Assembly: GCA_964441275.1 (NCBI GenBank) | Contig: CAYTUG010000001.1 | Span: 62,001-126,000 of the forward strand | DNA: 64,000 nucleotides | Direction of reading: 5' to 3' | Source of the DNA: SZUA-584 sp964441275 | GTDB taxonomy: Bacteria; Bacillota; Clostridia; Christensenellales; SZUA-584 | Shown here: piece by piece, positions 61,323-64,000 of the stretch | Layout: each line of letters begins with the position of its first letter | Numbering within the stretch: position 1 is the first letter of the stretch | Program-made: the position numbers and the translations under genes | Notes under the pieces: generated by a model | What the model was told of the DNA's origin: nothing | Databases searched by the model: none | The model's input: only the letters and a program-made list of their open reading frames with translations

Positions 61323-61975
61323 ACGTTCTGTATGAGGATAACCACCTGCTTGTGGTCGTAAAGCCTTATAACGTTCTCTCCCAGGCGGATGCGTCGGGCG
61401 ATTGTGACATGCTCAGTATGTGCAAGCAATATATAGCAAAAAAATATTCCAAGCCGGGCAACGTATATTTAGGGCTCGTGCACAGGCTTGATAGGCCGAC
61501 GGGGGGCGTTATGTTGTTTGCGCGCACGTCAAAGGCCGCATCGCGCATAAGCGCGCAAATACGCCAAGGCAGCTTTGAAAAAACATACCTTTGCGTTTTA
61601 ACGAGCCCTCCGCCGCAAAATTGCGGTACATTGCGGCATCATCTTGTTAAAGACAAAAAAGCGCGTATCTCACGCGTATCAGATTCGAGCGACGCAAAAG
61701 AAAGCGAACTTTCATACACCGTGCTGTCTAAAAGCAAAGAATATTACCTTGTTCAAGTCTTTCTTAAAACCGGCCGTTTTCACCAAATACGTTCGCAGTT
61801 TGCGGCTGTTGGCGCACCGATTTATGGCGACCAAAAGTATAACCGGGATGCGAAAATTTCTCCCCTTGCACTATACTCGCACAAGCTTTGTTTTTCCCAC
61901 CCCACCACCAAAGACCGGCTTTGCTTTTCGTCAAATCCAACCTTATTTCCCTTTACGCTTTTTGACATCACATAA
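61319..61975 (+). CDS. RluA/RluD-family pseudouridine synthase
   Basis: A 218-residue catalytic domain without an S4 domain. NVLYEDNHLLVVVKPYNVLS at the start, VHRLDRPTGGVMLFARTSKA with catalytic Asp58, and TGRFHQIRSQFAAVGAPIYGD are canonical. I place the start at the GTG at 61319, which overlaps the methyltransferase stop (GTGA). A longer ATG frame from 61217 lies inside that gene and adds unrelated residues. The two genes form an operon, probably for RNA modification. The 3' end overlaps spmB by 8 bp. Confidence 0.9.
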   Translation: MNVLYEDNHLLVVVKPYNVLSQADASGDCDMLSMCKQYIAKKYSKPGNVYLGLVHRLDRPTGGVMLFARTSKAASRISAQIRQGSFEKTYLCVLTSPPPQNCGTLRHHLVKDKKARISRVSDSSDAKESELSYTVLSKSKEYYLVQVFLKTGRFHQIRSQFAAVGAPIYGDQKYNRDAKISPLALYSHKLCFSHPTTKDRLCFSSNPTLFPFTLFDIT

Positions 61976-62498
61976 AAAACAGCCGGCAAATCAGTACGCT
62001 TGCCAAAAGTCCGGATATTTCAGATAGTATCGCGGCCGGGATTACATACCGCGTTTTTTTTATGCCGATGCTTCCAAAATATAAAGTAGTGGTATAAAAC
62101 AGCGTCTCAGACGAACCCATAAGAGTACTTGCGCTTCGCCCTATAAAGCTGTCGGGTCCGTAGCTTTCTAATATCGTGGTCAAAGCGGCGACCGATGCGC
62201 TTCCTGAAAACGGGCGCAGCAAAAACAGGGGCAATATCTCAGCGGGTATGCCTGCGGGTTTTAATATAAATGATAAAGCCGAAACCAAAAAGTCTAAACA
62301 ACCCGATGCGGTAAAAATGCGAATCGCAAAAACAAAACCTATTACAAATGGCAGAATACGCACTACGGTACCAAACCCTTGTTTAGCGCCTTTTACAAAG
62401 GCTTCGTATACGGCAACCTTTTTTGCAAGCCCTAATACAACTATTATGCTGATAAAAAGCGGAACAAAAAGAGATGATATTAACGTTACCGTTTTCAT
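61968..62498 (-). CDS. spmB: Spore maturation protein SpmB
   Basis: A 176-residue membrane protein with about five helices. The nucleoside-recognition (gate) signature is seen in FVIGFVFAIRIFTASGCLDF, LLRPFSGSASVAALTTILES and STLMGSSETLFYTTTLYFGS. SpmA and SpmB are needed for full spore-core dehydration and heat resistance in Bacillus and Clostridium. The ATG at 62498 overlaps the spmA stop (ATGA). Confidence 0.93.
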   Translation of the reverse strand: MKTVTLISSLFVPLFISIIVVLGLAKKVAVYEAFVKGAKQGFGTVVRILPFVIGFVFAIRIFTASGCLDFLVSALSFILKPAGIPAEILPLFLLRPFSGSASVAALTTILESYGPDSFIGRSASTLMGSSETLFYTTTLYFGSIGIKKTRYVIPAAILSEISGLLASVLICRLFFM

Positions 62499-63073
62499 TT
62501 GCCCATCCTTTTAAATGCTTTCGCCGCAAGTATGCCTACCGTAGTTGTAACAGATGTTGCGATAAGCGTAGTTAGAACTATTTCCGCCGGCGCTAAAGAA
62601 CCCGAGGCGCTTCTAAGCGCAATTACAGTTAGAGGCAAAAGCTGCACGGACGATGCGTTCACAATAAGCAGCATACACATAGCATCGGTGGCGCGATTTT
62701 TGTCTGCGTTTAGCGCCTGGAGCGCTTTCATTGCCTTGAGCCCGAAAGGCGTTGCCGCATTTCCCATCCCCAACATATTTGCCACAATGTTTAACGTTAT
62801 ATAGCCGCAAGCTTCCCCGTCAGGCTGTATGTCGGAAAACAACAGCTTAACAATTCTGCGCATCTTTCGTGCGAGAGCATAAATTAACCCGGCTTGCTTA
62901 GCAATGTTGAGCAGCCCTAACCACAAAGCGTAAACCCCGACAAGGCTAATGCAAAGCAAAGCCGATTCTTTCGCGCCGTCTATTGCGGCGCTTTCGATTG
63001 CTTTAAAATTTCCTGTTGCAATTCCAAATAAAGTGCTCGCTATAATCAATGCCGCCCAAATATAATTTATCAT
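62495..63073 (-). CDS. spmA: Spore maturation protein SpmA
   Basis: A 192-residue membrane protein with about five helices: IDGAKESALLCISLVGVYAL, LNIVANMLGMGNAATPFGLK and CMLLIVNASSVQLLPLTVIA are typical. It works with SpmB in spore maturation. It is the first gene of the spmAB pair. This is direct evidence for an endospore-forming organism. Divergent from abrB, with 167 bp between. Confidence 0.93.
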   Translation of the reverse strand: MINYIWAALIIASTLFGIATGNFKAIESAAIDGAKESALLCISLVGVYALWLGLLNIAKQAGLIYALARKMRRIVKLLFSDIQPDGEACGYITLNIVANMLGMGNAATPFGLKAMKALQALNADKNRATDAMCMLLIVNASSVQLLPLTVIALRSASGSLAPAEIVLTTLIATSVTTTVGILAAKAFKRMGK

Positions 63074-63163
63074 CGATTCTCCCGTCAGAATAATGTATAT
63101 TATTATAATATATATTCAATTGTAAATAGTTTATTAATACATCTGGATTTAGTTATTTTTTAG

Positions 63164-63193
63164 TTGACACGGCAATGGTTTAATTGTTATATT
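63164..63193 (+). promoter_or_regulatory. Promoter of abrB
   Basis: TTGACA and TATATT are separated by 18 bp. It lies about 48 bases upstream of the abrB ATG, in an AT-rich gap. Confidence 0.55.
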
Positions 63194-63240
63194 TTGATAT
63201 ATAGTAAATAAAAATCTAATTTATGTAGGGAGATTAAAAA

Positions 63241-63480
63241 ATGAAATCTACAGGTATCGTTAGAAAAGTCGACTCGCTTGGGCGCATTGTTTTACCTATC
63301 GAGCTACGCAGGGTTATGGGAATTGATATCAAAGATCCAATCGAAATCTTTGTTGACGACAGTCATATTGTGTTGGGCAAATATCAGCCTGCCTGTATAT
63401 TCTGCGAAAATGTCAGCGGAGTAACAGAATTTAAAGGCGCCAAAGTTTGCGCCGAATGTTTACGCAAATTAGGCATGTAG
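63241..63480 (+). CDS. abrB: AbrB-family transition-state regulator with Cys pairs
   Basis: A 79-residue DNA-binding protein. KSTGIVRKVDSLGRIVLPIE is the swapped-hairpin AbrB domain. The C-terminal part has Cys52-x-x-Cys55 and Cys70-x-x-Cys73, which could bind a metal; this layout occurs in clostridial AbrB/SpoVT-like proteins and differs from Bacillus AbrB. It probably controls growth-phase genes and sporulation. ATG follows AGGGAG. A terminator for it lies inside the convergent rsmI gene. Confidence 0.88.
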   Translation: MKSTGIVRKVDSLGRIVLPIELRRVMGIDIKDPIEIFVDDSHIVLGKYQPACIFCENVSGVTEFKGAKVCAECLRKLGM

Positions 63481-63482
63481 CC

Positions 63483-64000
63483 TTATTGCAGCATAAGGCG
63501 GTATGCCTTGTTCTTATTTATACCAAACTTGACAGACGCCGCATATGCGGCGTCTTTTTTTGTCATTCCGGCTTCAAGCAACCTTTTAATCTCTTCGATT
63601 ATTTGTTCGTCGGTGACAGTTTCAATCTTTTTATTTTTTTCTACTACAATAACGTACTCGCCCTTTATGTTTTCGACAAACGTTTGTCTCGCTTTTTCAA
63701 GATTGCCGTAAAACACATATTCATAAATTTTTGTAAGCTCTTTAGCTATCACAACCTGTCTTTGCGCCCCGGCACTTTCGTACAGCTCCGCTAACGTTTG
63801 AGCAAGCGCATAAGGGCTTACATAGATTACACAAGCAACGTCACAGCCTGCTATCCTTTTTATCTGCTCAAGCCTTTCCGCTCGCCTTTTAGATAAAAAC
63901 CCTATGAAACAAAAAGGCGCGGTCATTCCGCTTAAAACAAATGCGCTTACAGCCGCGCATGCGCCGGGAACTGATGTTATTGGTATGCCTTTGTTTATTG
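63483..64000 (-). CDS. rsmI: 16S rRNA (cytidine-1402-2'-O)-methyltransferase, 5' end beyond the window
   Basis: The C-terminal 172 codons of RsmI are visible: ITSVPGACAAVSAFVLSG, FCFIGFLSKRRAERLEQI, VIYVSPYALAQTLAEL, VVIAKELTKIYEYVFYG, and GEYVIVVEKN. The end (AGMTKKDAAYAASVKFGINK) is the usual helix-turn-helix-like tail. The frame is open to base 64000, so the start lies outside. It is convergent with abrB, with only two bases between the stops. RsmI methylates C1402 in the ribosomal P site. Confidence 0.92.
   Translation of the reverse strand, partial: INKGIPITSVPGACAAVSAFVLSGMTAPFCFIGFLSKRRAERLEQIKRIAGCDVACVIYVSPYALAQTLAELYESAGAQRQVVIAKELTKIYEYVFYGNLEKARQTFVENIKGEYVIVVEKNKKIETVTDEQIIEEIKRLLEAGMTKKDAAYAASVKFGINKNKAYRLMLQ
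63534..63561 (+). terminator. abrB terminator embedded in rsmI coding sequence
   Basis: A 22-bp perfect palindrome (63534-63555, AGACGCCGCATATGCGGCGTCT) is followed by a T tract running to 63561. It is an ideal rho-independent terminator 54 bases after the abrB stop. On the other strand it encodes KDAAYAA of RsmI. Confidence 0.8.

Noticed and set aside
1..64000. Search by eye for tRNA, rRNA and CRISPR arrays
   Set aside because: No cloverleaf arms with GGTTCGAATCC-like T-loops, no rRNA segments and no regularly spaced direct repeats were noticed.

Overview
The window looks like a chromosomal stretch of an anaerobic, endospore-forming Firmicute of the class Clostridia, probably from a metagenome assembly, since one 100-N scaffold gap is present. 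The evidence is the complete Rnf complex (rnfCDGEAB), the oxygen-sensitive ribonucleotide reductase pair NrdD/NrdG, sporulation-type genes (SpmA, SpmB, an AbrB regulator, a SpoIIE-type phosphatase, a possible Spo0E-like protein), a T-box-like leader on glyS, DegV, strong AGGAGG ribosome binding sites and frequent GTG/TTG starts. No rRNA, tRNA or CRISPR array was seen.

Layout. 1-4.5 kb is a worn region: a partial gene at the left edge, a sugar ABC ATPase whose permease is missing, galM, an IS30-type transposase relic and a sugar-binding-protein pseudogene that spans the N gap. 4.5-23.7 kb is an L-arabinose region bracketed by two chemoreceptors. All its genes are on the minus strand, in transcription order: response regulator, histidine kinase, sensor-like binding lipoprotein, transport binding protein, ABC ATPase, two permeases, FGGY kinase (AraB), AraA, AraD. 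The first three overlap by 4 bp and resemble the sugar-sensing three-component system AraPST of Geobacillus. 24-34 kb is mixed: pyridoxamine kinase, Na/Pi transporter, a TagO/WecA-type transferase, DsrE-like protein, an isolated terminase small subunit - ferredoxin - terminase large subunit cluster, a cytidylate-kinase-like protein fused to a nuclease-like domain next to hpt, and a zinc-ribbon membrane protein with repeated extracellular modules. 34-40 kb holds dUTPase, M16 peptidase and a degenerate deacetylase, a sirtuin, an orphan sugar-binding lipoprotein, DegV and MarR.

40-48.6 kb is housekeeping: rnfCDGEAB, maf, an MreB-like gene, rplM-rpsI. 48.6-52 kb holds a 22-residue membrane peptide, a PAS-PP2C phosphatase, a Spo0E-like protein and a divergent pseudouridine synthase. 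52-60 kb has glyS with its leader, metG-tatD-radical SAM, and nrdDG under a consensus promoter with tandem NrdR-like boxes. 60-64 kb has a methyltransferase, a pseudouridine synthase, spmAB, abrB and the 3' part of rsmI, which carries the abrB terminator inside its coding sequence.

How the genes fit together: extracellular arabinose would be sensed by the lipoprotein/kinase/regulator trio, imported by the ABC system and converted by AraA, AraB and AraD to D-xylulose 5-phosphate. Rnf couples ferredoxin and NAD to an ion gradient, and NrdDG supplies deoxynucleotides without oxygen. The most unusual items are the TerS-ferredoxin-TerL cluster, the kinase-nuclease fusion, the arabinose three-component unit with its candidate operators, and a dispersed repeat that may be IS30-element ends.
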